Assembly (NCBI GenBank): GCA_017427775.1
Contig: JAFRSD010000035.1
Location: 96,888-160,887 of the forward strand
Length of the DNA stretch: 64,000 nucleotides
From: Lachnospiraceae bacterium
GTDB lineage: Bacteria > Bacillota > Clostridia > Lachnospirales > Lachnospiraceae
Direction: 5' to 3'
Part shown: one piece after another, positions 8,223-16,654 of the stretch
How positions within the stretch are numbered: the stretch's first letter is position 1
How the letters are laid out: the number at the start of each line of letters is the position of its first letter
Program-made: the position numbers and the translations under genes
Notes under the pieces: generated by a model
What the model was told of the DNA's origin: nothing
The model's input: the letters and a program-made list of their open reading frames with translations, nothing else
Databases searched by the model: none

Positions 8223-9500
8223 TCAGGATTTTCTGCGATTGGCAAGTTCTTTTACAACATCGTTCCAGTCCAGTCCGCACTCTACCATCAGAACCATCAG
8301 ATGATACAGATAGTCGGCGATCTCGTACTTCAGTTCCTCCGCATCGGGATTCTTGGCCGCGATCGTAATCTCGGTAGCTTCCTCGCCGCACTTCTTTAAG
8401 ATCTTGTCGATTCCCTTATCAAACAGGTAATTCGTGTAAGATCCTTCCTTCGGATTGTTCTTCCGGTCAAGAATGATCTCGTAGTCCTCATTGAGAACAT
8501 TGAGCGGATTGTAACCCGCATATTCTTTCTTGCAAAGTTCCGTAAAGAAGCAGCTGCGGTTGCCGGTATGGCATGCCGCACCAAGCTGGTGAACCTTCGC
8601 AAGGATCGTATCGTTATCACAATCGATCCGAAGTTCCTTTAAGAACTGATAGTGACCGCTCGTCTCGCCCTTCACCCAGAGTTCGTTCCGGCTTCTCGAA
8701 AAATACGTCATTCGTCCGGTGTTGATCGTCTTCTCATAAGCCTCCTCGTTCATGTAAGCAACCATGAGAACCTCAGACGTCTTATAATCCTGAACGACAA
8801 CCGGGATCAGGCCGTCCGCATTGGTCTTGAATTCCGAAAACGGAATGGCGCTTACAAGACACTTCGTATCAATCCCGAAATCAAGCATTGCCTTCTTTAC
8901 ACGGTTGATGTTCTTTCCGACATAGTAATTCGTGATGAGTCCGGAAACATTGTCCATCGAAAGAATGGATTCGATATCGTTTCTTACAAGACTGTCGCGG
9001 ATCATAACCGGAAGCGGGCTTTCCGCTACATATTTCTTCACCTTGTCGGGAACAATATGCTTGAATACAAAGCCGGCGACGCCGAGTTCCTTCAGAGAAT
9101 TGAGAAGGTCGCTGTCCTCGTACTCCTTGCGGGAAGTATCCGGATCGGTATTAAACTCAATAAAAACGCTCTTCTTGCCGAAACGGTCGATTGCCTTAAC
9201 AATCTCCTCCTTCGGAAAATCGGTACCGTAACGGACAACAACCGCCTCCGCGCCGGTATAAAGCGCCTTTTTAACGTCTTCAAAACGTTTTACGACGCAG
9301 CCGATCATAAGCGGAATATCGGTTTCCTTCATGATCTCACGGACCGTCTCTAAGAATGCGGACTGTTCGTGCTCGCCGGCGTCATAGTTGTAGACATAGA
9401 GTCCGTCCGCACCGTTCTGCTCGTAGGATTTGGCCTTCTCGATCACATTGGAACGGTACTCGGTTTCGGCATTGATATAGGCATAAATGCTCTTCTTCAT
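8223..9500 (-). CDS. hisIE: HisF/HisA-like barrel fused to HisIE (phosphoribosyl-AMP cyclohydrolase / phosphoribosyl-ATP pyrophosphohydrolase)
   Basis: Residues 226-322 are HisI ([33 protein letters not shown] with the zinc ligands), which opens the adenine ring of PR-AMP. Residues 340-425 are HisE ([23 protein letters not shown]), which hydrolyses PR-ATP. A normal HisIE is about 200-230 residues; here about 220 residues precede it and resemble a HisA/HisF barrel ([43 protein letters not shown]). The first catalytic Asp of HisF appears as Asn (YINA), and the phosphate-binding GGG is GCV, so the barrel is probably inactive (inference). The gene follows hisB by two bases. Confidence 0.9.
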   Translation of the reverse strand: MKKSIYAYINAETEYRSNVIEKAKSYEQNGADGLYVYNYDAGEHEQSAFLETVREIMKETDIPLMIGCVVKRFEDVKKALYTGAEAVVVRYGTDFPKEEIVKAIDRFGKKSVFIEFNTDPDTSRKEYEDSDLLNSLKELGVAGFVFKHIVPDKVKKYVAESPLPVMIRDSLVRNDIESILSMDNVSGLITNYYVGKNINRVKKAMLDFGIDTKCLVSAIPFSEFKTNADGLIPVVVQDYKTSEVLMVAYMNEEAYEKTINTGRMTYFSRSRNELWVKGETSGHYQFLKELRIDCDNDTILAKVHQLGAACHTGNRSCFFTELCKKEYAGYNPLNVLNEDYEIILDRKNNPKEGSYTNYLFDKGIDKILKKCGEEATEITIAAKNPDAEELKYEIADYLYHLMVLMVECGLDWNDVVKELANRRKS

Positions 9501-9502
9501 GC

Positions 9503-10090
9503 TTAAATGGTTCCTTTCGTGGAAAGTACGCCCTCAAGGCGGGAGTCGTATTTGGTCGCCATGTCAAGGGCTTTGGCAAATGCCTTAAACATTGCCTCAA
9601 GGATGTGATGGTTGTTCTCGCCGGAAAGCATCTTGATGTGCAGATTCATTCCCGCGGTATACGAAACCGCATAGAAGAATTCCTTGGCAAGCTCGGTATC
9701 CATCTCTCCGACACGGTCAACCGTCGTCGTCACATCATAACAGAAATACGGTCTTCCGGAAAGATCCAGCGCGCAAAGCATCAGCGTCTCATCCATCGGA
9801 AGGATAAAACTACCGTAACGGGTAATGCCGGCCTTGTCGCCGAGTGCTTCGCGAATGGCCTGCCCGAGAACGATACCGACATCCTCCACCGTGTGATGCG
9901 CGTCTACCTGCAGGTCTCCGTCGGCCTTCAGGTCAAGATCGAAGAAACCGTGCTTTGCGAATCCCGAAAGCATGTGATCGAAGAAACCGATACCGGTCTC
10001 GATGTTAAACTTTCCGGTTCCGTCCAGATTGATTGTGCAGGAAATCTTCGTTTCCTTGGTCTCCCGGTTAATCGTTGCCGTTCTGCTCAT
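9503..10090 (-). CDS. hisB: HisB, imidazoleglycerol-phosphate dehydratase
   Basis: This 195-residue monofunctional IGPD catalyses step six of histidine synthesis, making imidazole acetol phosphate. Its manganese-binding histidine clusters are visible: GFFDHML near residue 37, [10 protein letters not shown] near residue 66 and NNHHILEA near residue 158. I chose the ATG at 10090, which has AGGAGG nine bases upstream; a longer in-frame extension would run back into hisD and does not look like the family. It lies four bases after hisD and two before hisIE. Confidence 0.96.
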   Translation of the reverse strand: MSRTATINRETKETKISCTINLDGTGKFNIETGIGFFDHMLSGFAKHGFFDLDLKADGDLQVDAHHTVEDVGIVLGQAIREALGDKAGITRYGSFILPMDETLMLCALDLSGRPYFCYDVTTTVDRVGEMDTELAKEFFYAVSYTAGMNLHIKMLSGENNHHILEAMFKAFAKALDMATKYDSRLEGVLSTKGTI

Positions 10091-10094
10091 TGGA

Positions 10095-11390
10095 TCAGTC
10101 CTCCTTTTCAAACCGTACTGCGATCGAATTTGCGTGTGCCGTAAGGCCTTCTGCTTCGGCAAATGTGGTAATTTCCTTCCATACCGGCTGCAAAGCCTCG
10201 CGGGAATACGAGATCACGCTGCTCTTCTTGATAAAATCATCGACATTAAGCGGCGAGAAGAAACGCGCGGTACCGTTGGTCGGAAGGATGTGGTCCGGAC
10301 CCGCGAAATAATCGCCGAGGGGTTCGCTCGAATACTCACCGAGGAAGATCGCGCCTGCGTTCTTAATATATGTCATCGTATCGAAGGGATTCTTCGTAAG
10401 AATCTCAAGGTGTTCGGAAGCAATGTCATTGGCGGTATCGATTGCCTGCTTCATCGAATCGGCAACGAAGATGTAGCCGTAGTTCTCAAGCGACTTCTCA
10501 ATAACAGCCTTTCTGGAAAGCTGCTGCGTGAACTTATCAACCTCTTCGGAAACCTTTTCCGCAAGTTCTTTGCTTGTCGTAACAAGGATCGCGGAAGCAA
10601 GCTCGTCATGCTCGGCCTGGCTCAAAAGATCGGCCGCAACATATCTCGGATTCGCTGTTTCGTCGGCAAGAACGAGAATCTCGCTCGGTCCCGCAATCGA
10701 ATCGATTCCGACCGAACCGTAAACGGCTTTCTTGGCAAGGGCCACATAAATGTTACCGGGACCTACGATCTTGTCGACCTTCGGAATGCTTTCGGTTCCG
10801 TAAGCAAGCGCAGCAATTGCCTGGGCACCGCCGACTTTAAGGATACGGTCAACGCCTGCCTCAACTGCGGCAACAACGGACGTCGGATTCAACCCGCCGC
10901 TCTTCTGCGGAGGCGTTACCATTATGATCTCGTTCACGCCGGCAACCTTTGCCGGAATGACGTTCATCAATACGCTCGAGGAAAGAACAGCTTTGCCGCC
11001 GGGAACATATACGCCGACCTTTGCGATCGGAAGGATGCGCTGTCCGAGAAATATGCCGTCCTCCGTCTCGAACCAGCTCGCTCTCTTTTGAAGCATGTGA
11101 TAATCACGGATATTTTTGATCGCGTCACGGATAACCTTCAACAGTTCCGGATCGATTTTCTGATAGGCCTTCTCGATCTCAGCCTTCGTAACTTCAATAT
11201 TGTCTTTGTTGATCTCTACGCCGTCAAAGCGTGCGGTATAGTCAAATACGGCGCTGTCACCGTTCGTGCGGACATTCTTAATGATTTCGGCTACCGCATC
11301 CTCCTGCTTGCGGAAGGAATCGGTGCTTCTCTTTGCAAGAATGTCCTGCAGTTCCCGTTTGGACTGCTCCGTTAACGTAACAATTCTCAT
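10095..11390 (-). CDS. hisD: HisD, histidinol dehydrogenase
   Basis: HisD oxidises L-histidinol to histidine in two NAD-dependent steps. The 431-residue protein has the family landmarks: VYVPGGKAVLSSSVLM, KVGGAQAIAALAYGTESIPKVDKIVGPGN near residues 210-238, SIAGPSEILVLAD, LLSQAEHDE and GPDHILPTNG with the zinc-binding His. Length is normal. It is the second gene of the operon, 23 bases after hisZG. No residue needed for activity appears to be missing. Confidence 0.97.
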   Translation of the reverse strand: MRIVTLTEQSKRELQDILAKRSTDSFRKQEDAVAEIIKNVRTNGDSAVFDYTARFDGVEINKDNIEVTKAEIEKAYQKIDPELLKVIRDAIKNIRDYHMLQKRASWFETEDGIFLGQRILPIAKVGVYVPGGKAVLSSSVLMNVIPAKVAGVNEIIMVTPPQKSGGLNPTSVVAAVEAGVDRILKVGGAQAIAALAYGTESIPKVDKIVGPGNIYVALAKKAVYGSVGIDSIAGPSEILVLADETANPRYVAADLLSQAEHDELASAILVTTSKELAEKVSEEVDKFTQQLSRKAVIEKSLENYGYIFVADSMKQAIDTANDIASEHLEILTKNPFDTMTYIKNAGAIFLGEYSSEPLGDYFAGPDHILPTNGTARFFSPLNVDDFIKKSSVISYSREALQPVWKEITTFAEAEGLTAHANSIAVRFEKED

Positions 11391-11413
11391 GGTATTTTCC
11401 TCTCTGTGAGCCG

Positions 11414-13069
11414 TTAATCGTTTTTCAAAACGGCTTTAATATCTTTGATCAGTTTGCGGATGCGTTCCTGCTCCATCTTCATGCTGACCTGATTGATCAC
11501 CATACGTGCGGAAAGAGGCGCAACCTCTTCGAGAACCTCGAGCCCGTTCTCACGAAGCGTGGAACCGGTCTCCACGATGTCCACGATCACATCGGAAAGC
11601 CCTACGATCGGAGCAAGTTCGATGGAACCGTTCAGCTTGATGATCTCAACGGTCTGATGTTTCACGTTCAGGAAGTAATCCTTCGCTATTGCGGGATACT
11701 TGGTTGCCACGCGGATTACTTTGCCGCTTCCGAGAAGTTCCTTTGCTTCCTTCGGTCCGGCAACGCACATGCGGCAGCGGCCCATATTGAAATCGATGAC
11801 TTCGTAAAGCTTGCGGCCTTCCTCAAGGATCGTATCCTTTCCGACAACGCCGATATCGGCAGCGCCGTATTCCACGTAGGTCGGAACGTCATTGGCCTTT
11901 GCAAGGAAGAAGCGCATCTTCTGTTCTTCGTTCGTAAAGATCAGTTTCCGCGTGTTCTTGTCCTTCATCTCTTCACAGGAATATCCGGCTTTCGTAAGAA
12001 TCTCCATCGCCTTTTCCGCGAGACGGCCCTTTGCAAGCGCTACGGTAATATATTCCTCGATTGGCTCCTGCTTCAGGATTCCGGAGATTTCCTGGCGCTC
12101 GATCGCCATCATCAGAGAATCTACGGTAATGGACATGCCGATTGCGGGCGCATCCATTCCGAACTGCGAAACAAGGTTGTCATAACGGCCGCCCGAAGCA
12201 ACAGGCTCGCCGGAACCGTACGTGATGGCACGGAATATAATGCCGGTATAGTAACGGTACTTGCTGAGCATGCCGAGATCCAGCGAAACATAACGGTCGT
12301 AGCCGTTCTTCCGCAGGATTTCGTAGAGTGCCTGCAGACGTGCAAGGGCATTTAAGCTCTTCTCATTCTTCGTAAGATTACGGATCTCGCTGATCTTTTC
12401 AAAGCTTCCGAACAGCTCGGGAATCTGAAGGATCAGTTCCTTATCCTCGGGATTCACCGACTTGCCGGAAAGAAGTTCCGAAGCGCCGGTCAGGTTCTTC
12501 GTTTTGATGAGTTTCCGAAGGGATTCTTCCTCTTCCTCGGAAAAATGACAATCCTCGGCCAGTCCCTTAAAGAACGCGGCCATGCCGATCTCAATCTGAA
12601 AGCTCTTTACGCCGGCGGCAAGCAGACATTCCACGGTCAGTTCGATCATAGCAGCATCGGCTTCCACGGAATCGTCATTCATCAGTTCCGCACCGAGCTG
12701 CGTCGTCTCTTTGAGACGCCCCTGATAACTCTCGTTGTTCTGGAATGTGCTTCCGCAATAGCAAAGCTTAATGGGACCTTCCTCGCCGCGGAAATACTTC
12801 GCGACCGAACGCGCGATGGACGGCGTCATATCAGGTCTTAATACAAGCGTATTGCCCTCACGGTCGAAGAACTTATACATATCCTTCGAAGGAACGGTTC
12901 CGCGCTCCTTACTGAAGATGTCAAAATATTCAAAGGAAGGCGTCTCGATATCGAGATATCCGTGTCGGTGCATACAGTCCGTCAGCTTGTTCTGTAATAC
13001 AAGCTTCTCCCTGCATTCTCGTCCGTAGATGTCCCGTACTCCTTCCGGGGTGTGCAATAATTCAATCAT
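11414..13069 (-). CDS. hisZG: HisZ-HisG fusion, ATP phosphoribosyltransferase with its regulatory subunit
   Basis: Residues 1-330 are HisZ, a histidyl-tRNA synthetase paralogue without charging activity (RPDMTPSIAR, ASGGRYDNLV). Residues 338-551 are a short-form HisG (ALAKGRL, DIVETGSTLRENGL PRPP loop). Together they catalyse and control the first step of histidine synthesis, ATP plus PRPP to PR-ATP. In most bacteria the two are separate genes forming a hetero-octamer; here they are one 551-residue chain joined by a short linker near residue 333. The frame is open throughout, so this is not a sequencing break. It is the first gene of the operon, under a near-consensus promoter, with a leader of about 50 bases and no T-box. 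Confidence 0.95.
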   Translation of the reverse strand: MIELLHTPEGVRDIYGRECREKLVLQNKLTDCMHRHGYLDIETPSFEYFDIFSKERGTVPSKDMYKFFDREGNTLVLRPDMTPSIARSVAKYFRGEEGPIKLCYCGSTFQNNESYQGRLKETTQLGAELMNDDSVEADAAMIELTVECLLAAGVKSFQIEIGMAAFFKGLAEDCHFSEEEEESLRKLIKTKNLTGASELLSGKSVNPEDKELILQIPELFGSFEKISEIRNLTKNEKSLNALARLQALYEILRKNGYDRYVSLDLGMLSKYRYYTGIIFRAITYGSGEPVASGGRYDNLVSQFGMDAPAIGMSITVDSLMMAIERQEISGILKQEPIEEYITVALAKGRLAEKAMEILTKAGYSCEEMKDKNTRKLIFTNEEQKMRFFLAKANDVPTYVEYGAADIGVVGKDTILEEGRKLYEVIDFNMGRCRMCVAGPKEAKELLGSGKVIRVATKYPAIAKDYFLNVKHQTVEIIKLNGSIELAPIVGLSDVIVDIVETGSTLRENGLEVLEEVAPLSARMVINQVSMKMEQERIRKLIKDIKAVLKND

Positions 13070-13126
13070 AAAAGCTTCTCACTTTCGCATGGTAGAGTGT
13101 TAATTTGGTAACAAATGAATGTAGCC

Positions 13127-13155
13127 ATTATATAGAACGAAAATTCATCTGTCAA
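13127..13155 (-). promoter_or_regulatory. Consensus sigma-A promoter of the his operon
   Basis: On the minus strand a perfect TTGACA (13155-13150) is followed after 17 bases by a perfect TATAAT (13132-13127). The -35 box overlaps the recU stop codon, so the promoter begins inside the preceding gene. The leader to the hisZG ATG is only about 50 bases, too short for a T-box or a long attenuator. Confidence 0.9.
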
Positions 13156-13709
13156 GACTCAAATTCTTCCCCTTCCGCTTCTCTTCGTTCCAGGTCGTCG
13201 TTAATATACTCAAGGTAGTTCACGTAAAGGCTGTCGCCCTTTTTATAGAAGTGCGTTCCGTCCAGTTCGGAAAATGCGACGCTCTTCCGCCCGCCCTTTT
13301 GCATTCTGTTATAGAAATAGGCGAGTTCCTTATAGTTCATATAATAGATGATCTCGCGCTTCGTGTAGTATATAAGAAGAAACGCGACACCGCCCTGCTC
13401 CTCGAAATCCTTCATATACTGAACCTGGTGTTCGTGGACGTTATGGAGCGGAAACGTATCCTCCGCGCATTCCTTACAGTCAAAGCAAAGCGCTACGCCC
13501 TGCGCCACGCCGACATAATCGACCGTACTGATCTGGTCGAAATAAGCAAGCGTGATATGTTTGGATTCCTTGTCAATCTCAATCGGCGTGATCGGGGTCG
13601 GAATCTTATGAACAAGCGCGATCCCGTTATCACGGTAATACGCGTTGGTCTCGTTGATCAGTTCTTCAAAGAACGAGCCCCGAAGTCCCCGGGATTTCCA
13701 TGACGGCAT
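13152..13709 (-). CDS. recU: RecU, Holliday junction resolvase
   Basis: RecU resolves four-way DNA junctions in recombinational repair and chromosome segregation of Gram-positives. The 185-residue sequence carries the family signatures: NETNAYYRDNGIALVHKIPTP, ISTVDYVG and CFDCKE (Asp and Glu-Lys of the nuclease core), FPLHNVHEHQ and NGRKS-like GGRKSV. The N-terminal stalk of B. subtilis RecU is shortened, but the RG...LEDDLNETN-equivalent region is present. Its start overlaps the upstream pseudouridine synthase by 44 bases. In Bacillus recU sits with ponA; here it ends an RNA-modification operon. Confidence 0.9.
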   Translation of the reverse strand: MPSWKSRGLRGSFFEELINETNAYYRDNGIALVHKIPTPITPIEIDKESKHITLAYFDQISTVDYVGVAQGVALCFDCKECAEDTFPLHNVHEHQVQYMKDFEEQGGVAFLLIYYTKREIIYYMNYKELAYFYNRMQKGGRKSVAFSELDGTHFYKKGDSLYVNYLEYINDDLERREAEGEEFES

Positions 13710-14727
13710 AGAGTTCTTCCCCTTTCGTGATCTCCGTAACGGCTACTTCCGCAAAGCGTTCCGGAACCGGCGCGTAAAACGTCTTCCCGGATACCTTTGC
13801 AAGCGGTCCGGCCGGTTCCGCCGGAAAATGCAACGCATACGCCAGAAGCAGCTGCCCGCGCAGATGGTAACGGATGCGGTAATGCTGATTCAAAGAAGCA
13901 AACCGGCTGCCTTCCCCGATATATTTAGGATCTCCGAGCACGGGATGACCGAGATAAGCAAGGACACTTCGGATCTGATGGGATTTGCCGGTGTGCAGCT
14001 GAACGCGGACAAGGCTGATATCCTGTCCCGAACGAACCGGTTTAATCGACGTATGCACCGGAACGGAATCCTCCGAAACCTTATCCCCGGTGATCTTCAC
14101 CTGATTCACCGAAGAATCCTTCGTCAGGTAAAGCCTGCTGTCAACCGGTTTATCAAATGCACCGAATACGATCGCGTAATAGTATTTGCCGATACTTCGT
14201 TCTTTTAACAGACGATTCAGTTCCCGGCCGCCCGGCAGGGAAATTCCGAACAGAACAAGTCCTGCGGTATTGCGGTCCAGCCGGTTGCAGATTCCCGGCT
14301 TATAGGACTTAAGGGAAGCAGCGGTAACTTTGCCGCTGTCAATCAGATACTGCAGGATCATTTCGTTGTAAGACTCTCCTTCGGGCGTATCCTTCTGGGA
14401 TAGAACGCCTGCGGGCTTACATGCGATCAGAATGTCATCGTCTTCATAAACAATCTCGCTTCTTCTGATGGGATGCTCCGAGAATAACGGAACGGTTTCG
14501 GACGCAGTACCGCGAAACGACGCAAAAGAATCGTCCGCGAAGAACAATTCAACCGAATCGCCGGCAGCCAGTATTTCGCTGCCTTCGGCTTTCCTGCCGT
14601 TTAATGTGATATTCTTCTTACGAAGCATTTTATAGAGAAAGCCACTGCCCGCGGCAGGCATCAGCCGCGTCAGATACTTATGCAGACGCTGGCCGGCGTC
14701 ATTCTCTTCAATCGTTTGCCTGATCAT
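13666..14727 (-). CDS. RluA-family pseudouridine synthase (RluC/RluD-like)
   Basis: This 353-residue protein has an N-terminal S4 RNA-binding domain (QRLHKYLTRLMP, then KNITLNGRKAEG) and an RluA catalytic domain. The motif GICNRLDRNTAGLVLFG near residue 152 contains the catalytic Asp, and HTGKSHQIRSVLAYLGHPVLGD is the second family signature. It modifies uridines in rRNA or tRNA; the exact site cannot be read from sequence. It follows the membrane protein gene by eight bases and overlaps recU, so both belong to the same transcript. Confidence 0.93.
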   Translation of the reverse strand: MIRQTIEENDAGQRLHKYLTRLMPAAGSGFLYKMLRKKNITLNGRKAEGSEILAAGDSVELFFADDSFASFRGTASETVPLFSEHPIRRSEIVYEDDDILIACKPAGVLSQKDTPEGESYNEMILQYLIDSGKVTAASLKSYKPGICNRLDRNTAGLVLFGISLPGGRELNRLLKERSIGKYYYAIVFGAFDKPVDSRLYLTKDSSVNQVKITGDKVSEDSVPVHTSIKPVRSGQDISLVRVQLHTGKSHQIRSVLAYLGHPVLGDPKYIGEGSRFASLNQHYRIRYHLRGQLLLAYALHFPAEPAGPLAKVSGKTFYAPVPERFAEVAVTEITKGEELYAVMEIPGTSGLVL

Positions 14728-14735
14728 TGGCGCTC

Positions 14736-15284
14736 CTAACCGACGAGAATCATCCGGATGAATTCCGTAACCTCGTCATTTGCCGTACCCGGTTCACAAT
14801 CCTGAAGACGGGCAAGAAGCGAATCCACATTACGGAATATATGCATATGGATACCGACGCCACGTTTCTTCATCGAATCGGTAAAGTATTGAAGTATCTT
14901 CTCCTGCTTCGCACCGTCCTTTGAATAAGCGATCAGCTCGGAACCGCGCACGCAGAGAAAATCAAGATGCATCGTACTCTGCTCGGAGGTAAATACAAGG
15001 TCGTAATAATACCGGTCCTGTTCCGCCTTTAACGGCTCAACCTTTTCCACAAGCTCCGGGTCCGTCGATTTATGCGGCAGGAAAAGAATCAGGTTCACGA
15101 GTGCTTTCGCGGCGGGAAGTGTCAGAAGCACCGCTAAGACTGTACCAAGATTCCGGCTTGTTCCGATTACCGCTTTACAAACGAAGAACATGGAAAGGCC
15201 TGCCGCGATGAAAAGCATTACGATCAACGATTGCAATTTCTTTTTATAATTGATATACCCCTGTTCACCCTTCGAACGCTTCAT
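14736..15284 (-). CDS. Conserved-looking membrane protein of unknown function (182 residues)
   Basis: I do not recognise a family. The N-terminal part is basic (MKRSKGEQGYINYKKK), followed by two hydrophobic segments at about residues 19-37 and 43-65 that probably form a membrane hairpin. The remaining 115 residues look soluble and cytoplasmic and include the stretch MHLDFLCVRGSELIAYSKD. The ATG at 15284 has GAGGAG seven bases upstream. It overlaps the HAD gene by 20 bases and precedes the RluA-type gene by eight, so it is translated with RNA-modification enzymes. Confidence 0.72.
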   Translation of the reverse strand: MKRSKGEQGYINYKKKLQSLIVMLFIAAGLSMFFVCKAVIGTSRNLGTVLAVLLTLPAAKALVNLILFLPHKSTDPELVEKVEPLKAEQDRYYYDLVFTSEQSTMHLDFLCVRGSELIAYSKDGAKQEKILQYFTDSMKKRGVGIHMHIFRNVDSLLARLQDCEPGTANDEVTEFIRMILVG

Positions 15285-15948
15285 AATCCAGCTCCTCAAA
15301 TCCGTTCAAATAGTAATCCGAAAGCGCTTCCGCCTCCGGAACGCTGATATGCGAATACTTGTCATAAACCGCGCAGACATTCATACCCGCGCTTCTGGCG
15401 GCAAGAAGACCCGCTTCCACATCCTCAAAGACAAGGCACTCCGACGGCTTCAGTTGTAACCGGTCCGCCGCGTGCAGGTAAATATCCGGCGCAGGCTTCC
15501 CGTGCGCGACCTCGCTGCCGGTAACGATGACCGAGAAAAAGTTACGGATATTATGCGAATCAAGCACCGCGCCGAGAAGCTCGGGCGAATTGCTTGTCGC
15601 GATGCCGCAGGGGATCGCATTTGTCTCCAAAAACTGTAAGAACTTCCTTACGCCGGGCTTTAACGGAATCCGGTTCTGATAGAAGTCAAATGCCATGTCG
15701 TTCCAGTCCTGCATCATCTGCTCAACGCTGTCCGGAATCTGAAAACGCTTCTTCGTATAGACGGCAACCTCATGAAAACTGAGTCCTTCGATCTTCTTTT
15801 GATAGTCGTCCGGAAGCTCGTAACCGAACCTCGCAAGATACTCTATATCAATATCGTCCCACATGGACATCGAATCGATCATCGTTCCGTCGAGATCGAA
15901 AATAACGCCTTTTATATTGGATTTAATCCACTCTGTAGATGGTTTCAT
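15265..15948 (-). CDS. HAD-superfamily phosphatase/phosphoglucomutase-like hydrolase
   Basis: The 227-residue protein has the HAD motif I GVIFDLDGTMIDS at residues 14-26, motif II around ATSNS, a Lys in GKPAPDIYL (motif III) and FEDVEAGLLAARSAG (motif IV). The cap between residues 28 and 90 is of the helical C1 type seen in beta-phosphoglucomutase and related sugar-phosphate phosphatases. Substrate cannot be assigned from sequence. It overlaps genes on both sides (26 bases with the RsuA-like gene, 20 with the membrane protein). Confidence 0.9.
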   Translation of the reverse strand: MKPSTEWIKSNIKGVIFDLDGTMIDSMSMWDDIDIEYLARFGYELPDDYQKKIEGLSFHEVAVYTKKRFQIPDSVEQMMQDWNDMAFDFYQNRIPLKPGVRKFLQFLETNAIPCGIATSNSPELLGAVLDSHNIRNFFSVIVTGSEVAHGKPAPDIYLHAADRLQLKPSECLVFEDVEAGLLAARSAGMNVCAVYDKYSHISVPEAEALSDYYLNGFEELDYEAFEG

Positions 15949-16654
15949 TCAGTTGTTCCTTCGTATATTCCAGGTATTCGCCGGGTTTCAGATCGTCCGG
16001 AAGCGTAAGACCTCCGATTGCTATCCTCTTTAATCGGACGACTTCGTTTCCGACCGCGTGAAACATGCGTTTCACCTGATGAAAATGCCCTTCCGTGATC
16101 GTCAGCAGACAATCCGAAAAGCCGTCCTTCTCGCAAATAAACTCGTATTGTGCGGGCTTACTTGTGAAATCTGAGAAGGTGATTCCGTTCTGAAGCCGTT
16201 TCACGCCTTCCTCGCTGACGCGCCCCGTAACCGTCGCAAGATACGTCTTCGGAACTTTCTTCGACGGGCTTGTCAGATTATGGGCAAATGCGCCGTCATT
16301 CGTCACCAGGAGCAGCCCTTCGGTATCCTTATCGAGTCTTCCGACCGGGAAATAGTCCTTCGCGTCCGCCTCGGGGATCAATGACAATACGGTATCGCTG
16401 ATCCGGTCCTTCGTCGCCGAAACAACGCCGTCCGGCTTATTTAACAGAAAATAACGGTACTGCAGGTATATGAGCTGCTTTCCGTTCAGCATTACCGTAT
16501 CATGGTCCGTATCAATCTGTTGCTCGGGCGCACGGCAGATTACTCCATTGACGGTCAACGCCTGCGTTTTCAGCAGTTTCTTCGCGTCAGAGCGGCTTTT
16601 CGCGGCATTAGTTAACGCCAGAAACCGGTCAAGACGCATCGTTTCCTTACTCAT
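15923..16654 (-). CDS. RsuA-family 16S rRNA pseudouridine synthase
   Basis: The 243-residue protein starts with an S4 domain (RLDRFLALTNAAKSRSDAKKLL, ALTVNGV) and has the RsuA/RluB/E/F catalytic motif VGRLDKDTEGLLLVTNDG near residues 101-118. Later motifs are YLATVTG and EGHFHQVKRMFHAVG. RsuA modifies U516 of 16S rRNA; some relatives act on 23S rRNA, so the target is an inference. The start codon shares one base with the stop of the upstream methyltransferase (TAATG arrangement). Confidence 0.92.
   Translation of the reverse strand: MSKETMRLDRFLALTNAAKSRSDAKKLLKTQALTVNGVICRAPEQQIDTDHDTVMLNGKQLIYLQYRYFLLNKPDGVVSATKDRISDTVLSLIPEADAKDYFPVGRLDKDTEGLLLVTNDGAFAHNLTSPSKKVPKTYLATVTGRVSEEGVKRLQNGITFSDFTSKPAQYEFICEKDGFSDCLLTITEGHFHQVKRMFHAVGNEVVRLKRIAIGGLTLPDDLKPGEYLEYTKEQLNETIYRVD

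Noticed and set aside
13070..13126. T-box or histidine attenuator before hisZG
   Set aside because: The leader is only about 50 bases, with no T-box sequence, no His-codon peptide and no terminator hairpin.
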